From Flavonifractor sp. An10 (GTDB taxonomy: Bacteria > Bacillota > Clostridia > Oscillospirales > Oscillospiraceae), in the NCBI RefSeq assembly GCF_002161215.1, contig NZ_NFMB01000006.1, positions 62,001 to 126,000 of the forward strand: a DNA stretch of 64,000 nt, in the 5' to 3' direction. A model generated the notes under the pieces. The model worked only from the letters and a program-made list of their open reading frames with translations, had not been told where the DNA came from and searched no databases. A program made the translations under genes and the position numbers. Numbering within the stretch: the first letter of the stretch is position 1; each line of letters begins with the position of its first letter. Shown piece by piece: positions 38,960 through 47,195 of this stretch.

Positions 38960-40804
38960 GTGTGTGATGCCCAGACCTTTGACAGCCGGGATACCCGGTA
39001 CAAGCAGCCCTACGGCGCCGTCCCCTCCGGAACGGTGGTTCAGCTGACCCTCCGCCCGCCCCGGAGCGGGGGGTTCTCCAAGGGCGTCCTGATCGCCTAC
39101 TTTGAGCACCGGCAGGAGGAGCGGCACGAGCAGCCCATGACCTGGGCCGGCCTGGACGGCGACCGGGACGTGTTCCAGACGGCGCTGGACACCGGGGACT
39201 ATGTGGGCCTTGTCTGGTACTCCTTCCGCCTGGAGGGCCTGGACGGCCGGCAGGAGGAGCTGGGGCCCTACCAGCTCACCGTCTACGACGGGGCGGAGGA
39301 TGTGCCGGAGTGGTTTGGGGAGGGGGTCACCTACCAGATCTTCCCCGACCGCTTCCGCCGCACCCGGGTGCCCGACCCCACCGGCATGGTGGGGGGGCGC
39401 AGCGTCCACACCGGCTGGGACGAGGAGCCGGAGTACCGCCCCGACCAAAACGGCGAGGTGCGCAACCGGGACTTCTTCGGCGGCAGCCTGGCCGGCGTGC
39501 TGGAGAAGCTGCCCTACCTGCGGGGCCTGGGGGTGGACACCCTCTACTTCTGCCCCGTGTTCGAGGCGCCGGAGAACCACCGCTACGGCACCGGCGACTA
39601 TGAGAAGATCGACCCCATGCTGGGCACCGAGGCCGACTTCAAGGCCCTGTGCGACGCCGCCCACCAGCTGGGCATGCGGGTGATGCTGGACGGCGTGTTC
39701 AACCACCAGGCCTTTGTCAGCCGGTACTTCAACGGCGACGGCTCCTACCAGAGCGTGGGCGCCGCCCAGTCCCAGGACAGCCCCTACTACCCCTGGTACC
39801 ACTTCTCCCACTGGCCCGACCACTACGACTCCTGGTGGGGCATCTACTCCCTGCCCGCCGTGGACGAGAGCCAGCCCACCTACCGGGACTTCATCTTCGC
39901 CGGGGAGAACAGCATCATCCGCCGCTGGCTGAACGCCGGGGCGGACGGCTGGCGGCTGGACGTGGCCGACGAGCTGCCCGACGACTTCGTCCACGGCATC
40001 CATGCGGCCGCCCGGCAGGCCAAGCCAGACGCGGTGGTGATCGGCGAGGTGTGGGAGGACGGCTCCAACAAGATCGCCTACGGCGTGCGCCGCAGGCACA
40101 TCCTGGGCGGCCACTGCGACGGGCTGATGAACTACCCCTTCCGCAACGCCCTGCTCTCCTTCCTGCTGGGGGACGACGCCTTCCACTTCAAGCAGGCCAT
40201 GGAGACCATCCGGGAGAACTATCCCCCCTTCGCCTGGCGCTCCGCCATGAACTTCCTGGGCACCCACGACACCCCCCGCATCCTCACCCTGCTGGGGGTG
40301 GGGGGCGACGGCAAGGATCACTCCAAGGACTGGCGGGCCGCCTTCCGCATGAGCGATGAGCAGTACCAGCGGGGCAGGGCCCGGCTCAGGCTGGGGGCCC
40401 TGGTGCTCTTCGCCTTTCCCGGCTCCCCCACCATCTATTACGGGGACGAGGCCGGGCTGGAGGGCTTTGAGGATCCCTTCAACCGCCGCACCTTTCCCTG
40501 GGGCCGGGAGGACGAGGAGCTGCTGGCCTGGTACCGAGCCCTGGGGGCCGCCCGGGGACAGCTGGAGGCCCTGCGCCGTGGGGAGCTGACCTGGCTGTAC
40601 ACCCGGGGAAGGGTGCTGGCCTTCCTGCGGGGCGAGGGGGAGCGCGCCGTGCTGGCCGCCGTCAACGCCGGCGACAGGCCGGAGGCCATCACCCTGCCCT
40701 GGCCCGCCCGGGACTGGATGACCGGCGGGGAGCTGCCCGCCGGTGCCTGTGAGCTGCCCCCCATGACCGGCTGGCTGCTCACCCCGCGGAAACCGGAGGG
40801 CTGA
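38960..40804 (+). CDS. GH13 alpha-amylase-family glycoside hydrolase (neopullulanase/maltogenic type)
   Basis: 614 residues from a GTG with AAGGGAG 10 bases upstream; no signal peptide, so cytoplasmic. An N-terminal beta domain (about 1-110) precedes the catalytic barrel. Catalytic residues: nucleophile Asp in GWRLDVADELPDD (about 334), acid/base Glu in VVIGEVWEDGS (about 362), third Asp in LGTHDTPR (about 437). MLDGVFNH (about 252) is the conserved region I. It likely degrades maltodextrins. Location directly after mrdA is unusual. Confidence 0.9.
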   Translation: MCDAQTFDSRDTRYKQPYGAVPSGTVVQLTLRPPRSGGFSKGVLIAYFEHRQEERHEQPMTWAGLDGDRDVFQTALDTGDYVGLVWYSFRLEGLDGRQEELGPYQLTVYDGAEDVPEWFGEGVTYQIFPDRFRRTRVPDPTGMVGGRSVHTGWDEEPEYRPDQNGEVRNRDFFGGSLAGVLEKLPYLRGLGVDTLYFCPVFEAPENHRYGTGDYEKIDPMLGTEADFKALCDAAHQLGMRVMLDGVFNHQAFVSRYFNGDGSYQSVGAAQSQDSPYYPWYHFSHWPDHYDSWWGIYSLPAVDESQPTYRDFIFAGENSIIRRWLNAGADGWRLDVADELPDDFVHGIHAAARQAKPDAVVIGEVWEDGSNKIAYGVRRRHILGGHCDGLMNYPFRNALLSFLLGDDAFHFKQAMETIRENYPPFAWRSAMNFLGTHDTPRILTLLGVGGDGKDHSKDWRAAFRMSDEQYQRGRARLRLGALVLFAFPGSPTIYYGDEAGLEGFEDPFNRRTFPWGREDEELLAWYRALGAARGQLEALRRGELTWLYTRGRVLAFLRGEGERAVLAAVNAGDRPEAITLPWPARDWMTGGELPAGACELPPMTGWLLTPRKPEG

Positions 40805-40806
40805 GG

Positions 40807-41715
40807 ATGGAGCAGCCCCTGATCAGCGTCATTATACCGGTATATAACGTGGCCCCTTATCTGGAGCGGTGCCTGGACAGCGTGGCCGCCCAGACCTGGG
40901 AGAACCTGGAGGTTTGGCTGGTGGACGACGGCTCCACCGATGGCAGCCTGGCGCTGTGTGAGGCCCGGGCGGAGCAGGATCCCCGCTTCCAAGTGCTCCG
41001 GCAGGCCAACGCCGGGGTGTCCGCCGCCCGGAACCGGGGCATGGATCACGCGGCCGGGCAGTACCTCCAGTTCGTGGACGGGGACGACTTTCTCCCCCCC
41101 GACGCCACCGAGAACCTGGTGCGCACCGCCGCCGCCACCGGCGCCGACCTGGTGGTGGGCCGCTTCTGGCGGGTGGCGGGCGGCCGGGCCGCCGTCCGGG
41201 GCCACATCCGGGAGGCGCGGGTGCTCACCCGGCAGGACTACGCCGAGGAGATGCTCAAGGCCCCGGCCAACTTCTACTACGGCGTGCTGTGGAACAAGCT
41301 CTACCGCCGCTCCATTGTGGAGGCCGGGCACCTGCGCTGCGACACCGGCGTCAGCTGGTGCGAGGATTTCCTGTTCAACCTGGAGTACCTGCGCCGGGCC
41401 CGCCTCATCGCCGCCTGCGCCCGGCCGGTGTACTGCTACGTGAAGCGGCCGGGCAGCCTGGTGGCCACCCAGGCCACCCCCGCCCGCACCGTGGAGATGA
41501 AGCGCACCGTCTTTGCCGCCTACAAGCAGCTCTACCAGGCCCTGGATCTCTACGAGGAGAAGAAGCTCCAGGTCTACGGCTACCTGATCTCCGCCGCCCG
41601 GGACGGGGGGAGCGTCTCCCTCCGCCGCCCCCGCCGGCGGCGAAAGGGGAAACTTAAGGAATCCTTTATGTCCCGTTCACAGTCCGTTCACCAACGGCTC
41701 CAGAAAGAGGAGTAG
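40807..41715 (+). CDS. Family 2 glycosyltransferase
   Basis: 302 residues starting 2 bases after the GH13 stop. GT-A fold: IIPVYNVAPYLERCLDSVAAQ (nucleotide-sugar binding), VDDGSTDGSL, NAGVSAARNRGMDHA and the DxD-like VDGDDFLPPD (about 93-102). No membrane span. It probably transfers a sugar to a surface glycan or exopolysaccharide precursor. It is the last gene of the maf-mre-mrdA operon and a strong terminator follows. Confidence 0.9.
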   Translation: MEQPLISVIIPVYNVAPYLERCLDSVAAQTWENLEVWLVDDGSTDGSLALCEARAEQDPRFQVLRQANAGVSAARNRGMDHAAGQYLQFVDGDDFLPPDATENLVRTAAATGADLVVGRFWRVAGGRAAVRGHIREARVLTRQDYAEEMLKAPANFYYGVLWNKLYRRSIVEAGHLRCDTGVSWCEDFLFNLEYLRRARLIAACARPVYCYVKRPGSLVATQATPARTVEMKRTVFAAYKQLYQALDLYEEKKLQVYGYLISAARDGGSVSLRRPRRRRKGKLKESFMSRSQSVHQRLQKEE

Positions 41716-41791
41716 GATCAAAAGCGTCAGGAAGAAGTGCTTGCAGACACAACTCCTCACATCTCTCAAACCTCTCTCTATCCACACACAC

Positions 41792-41838
41792 AACAGGAAT
41801 GGCCCGCCGTTCGGCGGGCCGTTCCTGTTTTTGTTTTT
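41792..41838 (+). terminator. Rho-independent terminator after the envelope operon
   Basis: Near-perfect stem: AACAGGAA.GGCCCGCC (41792-41808) with GGCGGGCC.TTCCTGTT, loop near GTTC, followed by TTTGTTTTTTT. It separates the envelope operon from the lysis cassette. Confidence 0.95.
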
Positions 41839-41960
41839 TTGCCCCAGGGGAGACGCGGACATGCCACTTTTGCCGCCGTCTCCCGATCCCATAGAGGGGC
41901 CCGGAGGAGAGGAGGGGGCGCCGGAACAGGGCGGCGGGCCGCCGCCGGGGAGGGACATGC

Positions 41961-42221
41961 TTGGCGAGGTTACAGGAGTTGGCAGAGGACTATATGGACG
42001 CGGCGATCAGATTGCGGGCGGCCCTGGACGAGACGCGCGCCGCCATGGAGGACGAGGGGGCGGATCGGAGGGCGCTGGAGGGGCGGGCCCGCCTGCTGGA
42101 GGGGATGCTGCGGGAGATGCGGGAGCTGCGCCGGCTCACCGAGGGGTACTATATCCGGCCCAGGGACGGGACATACACCGCCGCGTTCTGGCAGGCTCCG
42201 CGCCGGGATAGTCTGGAGTGA
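41961..42221 (+). CDS. Small phage-type coiled-coil protein
   Basis: 86 residues from a TTG with GGGGAGGGA 6 bases upstream; an overlapping ATG at 41957 is in a different, non-coding-looking frame. The product is a long amphipathic helix (LAEDYMDAAIRLRAALDETR ... LLEGMLREMRELRRLTEGYY) ending with an aromatic tail (YYIRPRDGTYT). Proteins of this layout occur in Clostridia prophages ahead of sigma-like regulators. It opens the lysis cassette. Confidence 0.65.
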   Translation: MARLQELAEDYMDAAIRLRAALDETRAAMEDEGADRRALEGRARLLEGMLREMRELRRLTEGYYIRPRDGTYTAAFWQAPRRDSLE

Positions 42222-42223
42222 GG

Positions 42224-42254
42224 GCGCGGCGGGGGCAAGCCCCCGCCCTACGCG
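42224..42254. repeat. Single palindromic tile inside the lysis cassette
   Basis: GCGGGGGC-AA-GCCCCCGC (42229-42246) followed by CCTACG, the same kind of tile ending as in the large mosaics. It lies between the first two cassette genes. Confidence 0.6.
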
Positions 42255-42293
42255 GGAGCGCCCAGCATTCAGCGGGGAGGAAGGGGGAGTCAG

Positions 42294-43406
42294 ATGTCGG
42301 AGGCCCGGGAGGTGCGGGCGCGGGCCAGGGCGCTGCGGGAACAGCGGGGGGCGCTGGAGGCGCGGCTGGCCGCCGGGGAGGGGGATGCCCGGGCCCTGCG
42401 GCTGGAGCTGGCCCGGCTGAAGGAGGAGCTGGCGGACTGCGCCCACCGGCTGAAGGAGCTGGAGCCCCGCCACCGGGTGAGCCATGGCACCACCTGGGCG
42501 GGGGTGGACGGCTGGAAGTGGGACAGGCTCCAATACCAGACCTGGGCGGAGCTGGAGGGCGCGGAGGAGCCGGAGGGCCCCACCCGGCACGACAGGATGC
42601 GCCTGGCGGCCAGGACGGCCCGGGAGCGGGCCGTGACGGAGAAGCAGGGGGAATACCTCTCCCAGGTAGAGAAGGGACGCAGCGCGGCCCAGGCGGCCCG
42701 GGAGGCGGGTCGGGATCCCTCCGCCGTGGCCCGCACGGTGCGGAGAGGAAAGGCCAGAATCGCCCGGGACGCCAAGGCCCTGTTTGCCATCCTGGAGGCC
42801 CAGGAGAGGCCTGGGCCCCTGGTGCTTGACCTGGCGGAGCCGGCGGTGCTGGGGGCGGTGCTCTCCCTGCTGACGCCCCGGCAGCAGCTGTACCTCTATC
42901 TCTACTATGGGGAGTGGCTGAGCCTGCGGGAGATCGGGAGGCTGCTGCGGGTGGATCACGCCTCGGTGCTCCGCTCCATCCGGTGCGCGCTGGAGCGGCT
43001 GGAGGCCGTCACCTTGGGCACCGGCGTGGAGGTGCGGGGCCTGGAGGCCCTGGAGGAGGCCCTGGTGGCCCACTTCCACGCCCTGGAGCCGGAGGAGGAG
43101 GCTCCGCCCCGGCCCAAGGCCCCGGCGGCCGCCGCCCAGCCACGCAAGCCCATGCCGGCCCACCCCCTGCGGGCGCTGGTGCTCCGCCTGGTGCGGGGCG
43201 GGGAGGCGCGCACCGCCCGGCTGGGGGACAGCCTGGCCCGGACGGAGGGGCCCCGGTGGGGCTCGGGGAGGCTGCTGTCCGCCCTGGAGGAATGGGTGGA
43301 GCAGGCGCCCGGCCGGGGCAGGGAAAAAGAGAGCAGGCGGCAGAAGCTGGGCCGCCTGCTGGTGAAGATTCTGCGGAAAATCAGGGAGGAGTTGATCGGA
43401 TGCTGA
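42294..43406 (+). CDS. Sigma-70 region 4-like DNA-binding regulator of the lysis cassette
   Basis: 370 residues with GGGGAGGAAGGGGGAG upstream. N-terminal coiled coil (about 1-60), a middle segment (SHGTTWAGVDGWKWDRLQYQ), a first helix-turn-helix (about 120-150, KGRSAAQAAREAGRDPSAVAR), and a second, sigma region 4-like HTH (about 187-230, LTPRQQLYLYLYYGEWLSLR then EIGRLLRVDHASVLRSI). Region 2 of a true sigma factor is missing. The C-terminal 120 residues are basic and low complexity. Phage late regulators have this kind of organisation. It may switch on the lysis genes that follow. Confidence 0.72.
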   Translation: MSEAREVRARARALREQRGALEARLAAGEGDARALRLELARLKEELADCAHRLKELEPRHRVSHGTTWAGVDGWKWDRLQYQTWAELEGAEEPEGPTRHDRMRLAARTARERAVTEKQGEYLSQVEKGRSAAQAAREAGRDPSAVARTVRRGKARIARDAKALFAILEAQERPGPLVLDLAEPAVLGAVLSLLTPRQQLYLYLYYGEWLSLREIGRLLRVDHASVLRSIRCALERLEAVTLGTGVEVRGLEALEEALVAHFHALEPEEEAPPRPKAPAAAAQPRKPMPAHPLRALVLRLVRGGEARTARLGDSLARTEGPRWGSGRLLSALEEWVEQAPGRGREKESRRQKLGRLLVKILRKIREELIGC

Positions 43407-43681
43407 CCATCATCGAGATTGCGGCCAGAGAGGACGGCGGCCACGGCCTGGAGAGCCAGAGCCACCGCACCGAGTGCTGGATGGAGGGGTGGATCGCCGT
43501 GCCGGAGGAGCTGGTGGACACCGCCTGGGCCTGCCGGGGTTACTGTGATCTGACCATCCAGGACGGGGTGCTCACCGGCATCACGCCCAAGGATCCGCCC
43601 CCGCTGCCCGAGCCCGAGCCCACAGCGGAGGAGCGGCTGAACGACATCGAGGAAGCGATTCAGAGGGGGTTGTCACTGTGA
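43400..43681 (+). CDS. Small phage-type protein (XkdX-neighbourhood-like)
   Basis: 93 residues, ATG overlapping the regulator stop by 7 bases. Contains VPEELVDTAWACRGYCDLTI and a C-terminal Pro/Glu linker followed by EERLNDIEEAIQRGLSL. In prophages, small proteins of this type sit between the tail and lysis genes. Function unknown. It overlaps the next gene by 4 bases (GTGA). Confidence 0.6.
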   Translation: MLTIIEIAAREDGGHGLESQSHRTECWMEGWIAVPEELVDTAWACRGYCDLTIQDGVLTGITPKDPPPLPEPEPTAEERLNDIEEAIQRGLSL

Positions 43682-44103
43682 ACGTATACGACGCGCTGGC
43701 ATCGGCCATCTATGTGGCCCGGCAGAACCTGACCGGGGCGGCCATCGACACCGACGACAAGCGGCTGCGGGCCTCGGGGCTGTATGAAGATTGGGCGGAG
43801 GGGGCCTACACCGTGGGCGACATCCGCAACGCCAAGGGGCAGACCTGGGAGTGCTTCCAGGCCCACGACACGGCCACCTATCCCGACATCAACCCGGAGA
43901 ACGCCGCCTGGTTCACCTTCTGGCGGCCCCTCCACGGCACCACGCCGGAGACCGCCCGGCCCTTCGTGCCGGTACAGGGCGCTCACGACATGTACCGGAC
44001 GGGGGAGTACATGGTCTACACCGACGGCAAGACCAACAGGTGCCTGAGCGACACCAATTTTTCCCCCGAGGACTACCCCCAGGCGTGGGAGGCTACGGCA
44101 TGA
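43678..44103 (+). CDS. Carbohydrate-binding-like phage protein
   Basis: 141 residues from a GTG. The middle part YTVGDIRNAKGQTWECFQAH followed by TATYPDINPENAAWFTFWRP resembles the chitin-binding (CBM5/12-like, ChtBD3) repeats in phage tail and lysis proteins: an aromatic-rich beta domain with conserved Trp residues. A second repeat-like copy ends in FSPEDYPQAWEA. It may help target the lysin to glycan. It overlaps the endolysin ATG by 4 bases. Confidence 0.68.
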   Translation: MNVYDALASAIYVARQNLTGAAIDTDDKRLRASGLYEDWAEGAYTVGDIRNAKGQTWECFQAHDTATYPDINPENAAWFTFWRPLHGTTPETARPFVPVQGAHDMYRTGEYMVYTDGKTNRCLSDTNFSPEDYPQAWEATA

Positions 44104-45479
44104 GCAAGTATATCGCGGTCATCCCCAGGGCCGGCATCACCCGGCTGGCCCTGGTGGAGGCCGGGGGCCGCCCCATGGCCCAGGTCAAGGCGGACATCGG
44201 GTGCGACTATATCCTCAATTCCTGGTTCTACAATATGAACACCGGCAAGGCCGTGGGCAATCTGTGCATCGACGGGGAGGTCAAGGCGCGGGCCGGCTGG
44301 GCGGGCTATGGCCTCACCTGGGACACCGGCCCCGACATCCGCATGGAGGTGGTGCCGGGGGCCAAGGCGGGGCGGAGCTATCTGAGCGGCGTGGAGCTGC
44401 TCACCCCCAGCCGGGGGCCGGAGGAGCCCGCCAGCTACCCCGCCGAGTACGGCGGGAAGCGGGGCCGCTCTGCGGCCCTGCTGGCCGGGGAGTACCTGAT
44501 CCTGTACTGCTCCGGCGACGGCACGGCGGACGCCGCCACACCGGACGCCATGCGGGAGGAGCTGGTGGGAATCGGCACCCTGTGCGCCAGGGCGGAGCAG
44601 CTGCGGCTGCTGGGCCTGGACTCCGGCGGCTCCAGCCAGTGCGACTTCGGCGGCGGCCGGAGGATCACCAGCCCCCGGCGGGTGGCGGGGTACCTGTGCG
44701 TCTGGACAAAAGAGAGCGGCCAGGAGCCGCCGGAACAGGAGGAGAGGCCTGTGAGCAGAAAGACCGTCTGCCTGGATCCCGGCCACGGGCCGGGCTGCGT
44801 CAACGGCGCCCCGGACGGGAGCTATCAGGAGCGGGAATTTACCTGGGATATGTACCGGCGCATCGCCCCCCTGCTGGAACGGCAGGGGGTGCGCGCGCTC
44901 TGCACCCGGACGGAGGACAGCGACCCCTCCCTCACCGAGCGGGCCGGGGTGAGCAACCGGGCGGGGGCAGACTGCTACGTCTCCCTCCACTCCAACGCCG
45001 CGGGAAACGACGGGTGGTATGACGCCTCCGGCCTGGAGATCTACACCTCCGCCGGGCCGGAGACCGCCCAGCGGAACGTGCTGGCCTCCGCCCTTGCGGA
45101 GGCCTTCCGCGCCGCCGGGGTGGCCCTGCGCAGCTCCCCCATCAAGCACCGGATGTATACCGTGCTGGCAAAGACCGACGCCCCCGCCTGCCTCATCGAG
45201 TACGGCTTCCACACCTCGAAAGCGGATGTGGAAAAGCTGAAGGACTCCGGCTTCCGGGACAGGCTGGCAGAGGCCACCGCCCGGGGGCTCTGCGCCTGGC
45301 TGGGGGCGGCGTGGCAGGAGCCGGCAGAGGATGCCTCCGGGCTGGACGCCGACGTGGATACGCTGGCAGAGGCCGGGGTGATCAGCAACGCCGGCTACTG
45401 GAAAGCGGGCCGGTACGCGGCGGACACGGTGGCGGCCCTGATCGGCAGGATGGCCGAATTTGTGAGAGGAGTGGCGTAG
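44100..45479 (+). CDS. Bifunctional endolysin: phosphodiester glycosidase-like domain plus N-acetylmuramoyl-L-alanine amidase
   Basis: 459 residues. Residues about 1-205 resemble the NAGPA/phosphodiester glycosidase fold, with LRLLGLDSGGSSQCDFGG (about 174-191) matching its DGGGSS signature. Residues about 218-395 form an Amidase_3 domain: zinc ligand His in CLDPGHGP, Glu in SYQEREF, His in VSLHSNAAG and catalytic Glu in CLIEYGFHT. The C-terminal 65 residues carry the VDTLAEAGVIS...YW unit seen in phage amidases. No signal peptide, so it needs the holin encoded next. It cleaves the peptide-glycan amide bond; the N-terminal domain may act on wall glycopolymers. Confidence 0.85.
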   Translation: MSKYIAVIPRAGITRLALVEAGGRPMAQVKADIGCDYILNSWFYNMNTGKAVGNLCIDGEVKARAGWAGYGLTWDTGPDIRMEVVPGAKAGRSYLSGVELLTPSRGPEEPASYPAEYGGKRGRSAALLAGEYLILYCSGDGTADAATPDAMREELVGIGTLCARAEQLRLLGLDSGGSSQCDFGGGRRITSPRRVAGYLCVWTKESGQEPPEQEERPVSRKTVCLDPGHGPGCVNGAPDGSYQEREFTWDMYRRIAPLLERQGVRALCTRTEDSDPSLTERAGVSNRAGADCYVSLHSNAAGNDGWYDASGLEIYTSAGPETAQRNVLASALAEAFRAAGVALRSSPIKHRMYTVLAKTDAPACLIEYGFHTSKADVEKLKDSGFRDRLAEATARGLCAWLGAAWQEPAEDASGLDADVDTLAEAGVISNAGYWKAGRYAADTVAALIGRMAEFVRGVA

Positions 45480-45953
45480 ATGGAGCACATCAACAGAATC
45501 AAGGCCGCGGCGGTGGGGGTTCTGGGGTGCCTCACCGCCCTGTGGGGGTGGTTCGGCTGGCTGGTGGTGGCCTGGATCGGCTGCATGGTGCTGGACTACG
45601 CCACCGGCTCCGCCGCCGCCCTGCGCTCCGGGGAGTGGTCGTCCAGGATCGCCCGGGACGGCCTGTGGCACAAGCTGGGGTCTATGGTGGCCGTGCTGGT
45701 GGCCGCCATTTTGGACGGGGTGATCCGGCTGGCGCTGGCGCACATTCCCGCCCTGGAGCTGCCCTTTGAGTACACCGTGTTCGTCAGCGTCCTGGTGCTG
45801 GTGTGGTATATCCTCACCGAGCTGGGCTCCGTGGTGGAAAACGCGGGAGCCCTGGGGGCGCCTGTCCCCGCCTGGCTGGCCCGCATGCTGGCCGCCCTGG
45901 AGAGCGGCGTGGACAGGACGGGCTCCGCCATGGGCGGGGACGGGGAGGAATGA
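45480..45953 (+). CDS. Phage holin
   Basis: 157 residues, ATG immediately after the endolysin stop. Three hydrophobic segments (about 10-35, 63-85, 95-115) with DYATGSAAALRSGEWSS between the first and second, the signature of the toxin secretion/phage lysis holin family (Bacteriophage_holin_4, TcdE-like). The tail is hydrophilic and acidic. It would form membrane holes that release the adjacent endolysin. It is the last gene of the cassette; a convergent gene starts 13 bases later. Confidence 0.88.
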   Translation: MEHINRIKAAAVGVLGCLTALWGWFGWLVVAWIGCMVLDYATGSAAALRSGEWSSRIARDGLWHKLGSMVAVLVAAILDGVIRLALAHIPALELPFEYTVFVSVLVLVWYILTELGSVVENAGALGAPVPAWLARMLAALESGVDRTGSAMGGDGEE

Positions 45954-45966
45954 GGACGGCGGGCCC

Positions 45967-46902
45967 TTACCCCACCCGGTTGCGCAGGGGCTCCCCCCGC
46001 AGATAGCGGCCCAGGTTGTCCAGGGCGATGGCGGCAATGCGGCGGGCGGTGTCGGGCAGGTGGTCGCCGCCGGCGGCGTGGGGGGTGATCAGGGCCCGGG
46101 GCTGGCGCCAGAGGGGGTGCTCCGGCGGCAGGGGCTCCGGATCGGTCACGTCCAGTCCGGCCCCCCACAGGCGGCCGGACTCCAGCACCTCCGCCAGGGC
46201 GGCGCAGTCCACCACGCTCCCCCGGCCGCCGTTGAGGAGGATGGCGTCCTCCTTCAGGCGCAGCAGCCGCTCCCGGCCGAACAGGCCCGCCGTCTCCGGC
46301 GACTGGGGCAGGGTCAGGGCCACCACGTCGGCCCGGGGCAGCAGCTCGTCCAGCTCGGAGAAGCCGTACATGTGCTGGATGCCGTCGGCGGGGCGGGCGG
46401 GATCCCGGCGCACGCCGGCGGTATGGGCCCCCAGGGCCAGGCACAGCCGGGCGAAGGAGGCGCCCAGATCCCCGGTGCCCACCACCAGCACCTGGGCGTC
46501 CAGCAGGGTGCGGGCCCGGCCCAGATCCTGCCACCGGGCCTGCATCTGCTGATCCCGGTACTGGGGCAGGCGCTTCATGAGGGCGAGCAGCATGGCAAAC
46601 AGGTGCTCCGACACCGAGTGGCCGTAGGCCCCGGTGGAGCAGGTCAGCAGAACCCCCTCCGGCAGGACGCCGGGGGCGGTGTAGGCGTCCACCCCGGCGC
46701 TGCGGGTGTGGAGCCAGCGCAGGCCTGCCGCCCCCTTCAGGGCGGCGGGGGGCGGGTTGCCCAGGATCACCTCGGCCCCGGCATAGTCGGCGGCGTCCAG
46801 ATCTCCGGCGGCGGCGAAGCACTGGGAGACGCCGGGGGCGGCGGCCAGGAAGGCCTCCTTCTCCGCCGGCGTGAGGCTGAGCAGGTTGAGAATCTTGTCC
46901 AT
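45967..46902 (-). CDS. D-2-hydroxyacid dehydrogenase
   Basis: 311 residues from the ATG with AAAGGAGCG upstream; a longer frame to 47016 is not supported. NAD(P)-binding core VLVVGTGDLGASFARLCLALG (about 139-158, written in part as GTGDLG), substrate and catalytic residues: Arg in NGGRGSVVD (about 233), Glu in DVTDPEPLP (about 258), His in ITPHAAGG (about 281). The N-terminal substrate domain and the ARWQDLGRARTL segment resemble glyoxylate/hydroxypyruvate reductases. It is divergent from gudD and shares its intergenic promoter region, so it probably reduces a 2-oxo acid from aldarate breakdown. Confidence 0.85.
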   Translation of the reverse strand: MDKILNLLSLTPAEKEAFLAAAPGVSQCFAAAGDLDAADYAGAEVILGNPPPAALKGAAGLRWLHTRSAGVDAYTAPGVLPEGVLLTCSTGAYGHSVSEHLFAMLLALMKRLPQYRDQQMQARWQDLGRARTLLDAQVLVVGTGDLGASFARLCLALGAHTAGVRRDPARPADGIQHMYGFSELDELLPRADVVALTLPQSPETAGLFGRERLLRLKEDAILLNGGRGSVVDCAALAEVLESGRLWGAGLDVTDPEPLPPEHPLWRQPRALITPHAAGGDHLPDTARRIAAIALDNLGRYLRGEPLRNRVG

Positions 46903-46927
46903 GGTTCGGTTCGCTCCTTTCAGGGGT

Positions 46928-46956
46928 ATGGTACCACCCTTTGGGGCGGGGGGCAA
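46928..46956 (-). promoter_or_regulatory. Promoter of the 2-hydroxyacid dehydrogenase gene
   Basis: On the minus strand TTGCCC (46951-46956), 17 bases, TACCAT (46928-46933) preceded by TGG (extended -10), ending 25 bases before the ATG. Confidence 0.65.
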
Positions 46957-47054
46957 CTTCGGAAAACTGAACCTCGACGGGGGATCCATAAGCGGGAATA
47001 TGAGAAAGCCCGCCATGGATCAGTTCTTTTAAGCCTTTCTTCAGTTTATCCAAT

Positions 47055-47083
47055 TTGATTTCTGTTCCATCCCGTGGTACAAT
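47055..47083 (+). promoter_or_regulatory. gudD promoter
   Basis: TTGATT (47055-47060), 17 bases, TACAAT (47078-47083) preceded by TGG (extended -10). About 105 bases of leader precede the gudD ATG. Divergent from the dehydrogenase promoter about 100 bases away, so one regulator could control both. Confidence 0.72.
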
Positions 47084-47195
47084 GCTTTCACAATCCATTG
47101 CAGATGCGTTCCCTTTGCAAAGGAAGCTTTCGGAGCCGCTCACTGCCAACAGCCATCCGAGGCCATCCATTTGAAACAAAAAGGAGTGCATTGCT

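Noticed and set aside
34829-40321. 1830-residue open frame on the minus strand
   Set aside because: It runs antisense to mreD, the DUF6056 gene, mrdA and the GH13 gene. Its composition (Gly/Val/His/Gln-rich, no domains) is the shadow of GC-rich coding on the other strand.
40438-41331. 297-residue minus-strand frame over GH13 and GT2
   Set aside because: Antisense shadow; both plus-strand genes have intact catalytic motifs and coupled starts.
41957-42211. ATG-started frame overlapping the first lysis-cassette gene
   Set aside because: The product is Gly/Arg-rich and featureless, while the TTG frame 4 bases later gives a coherent amphipathic coiled coil.
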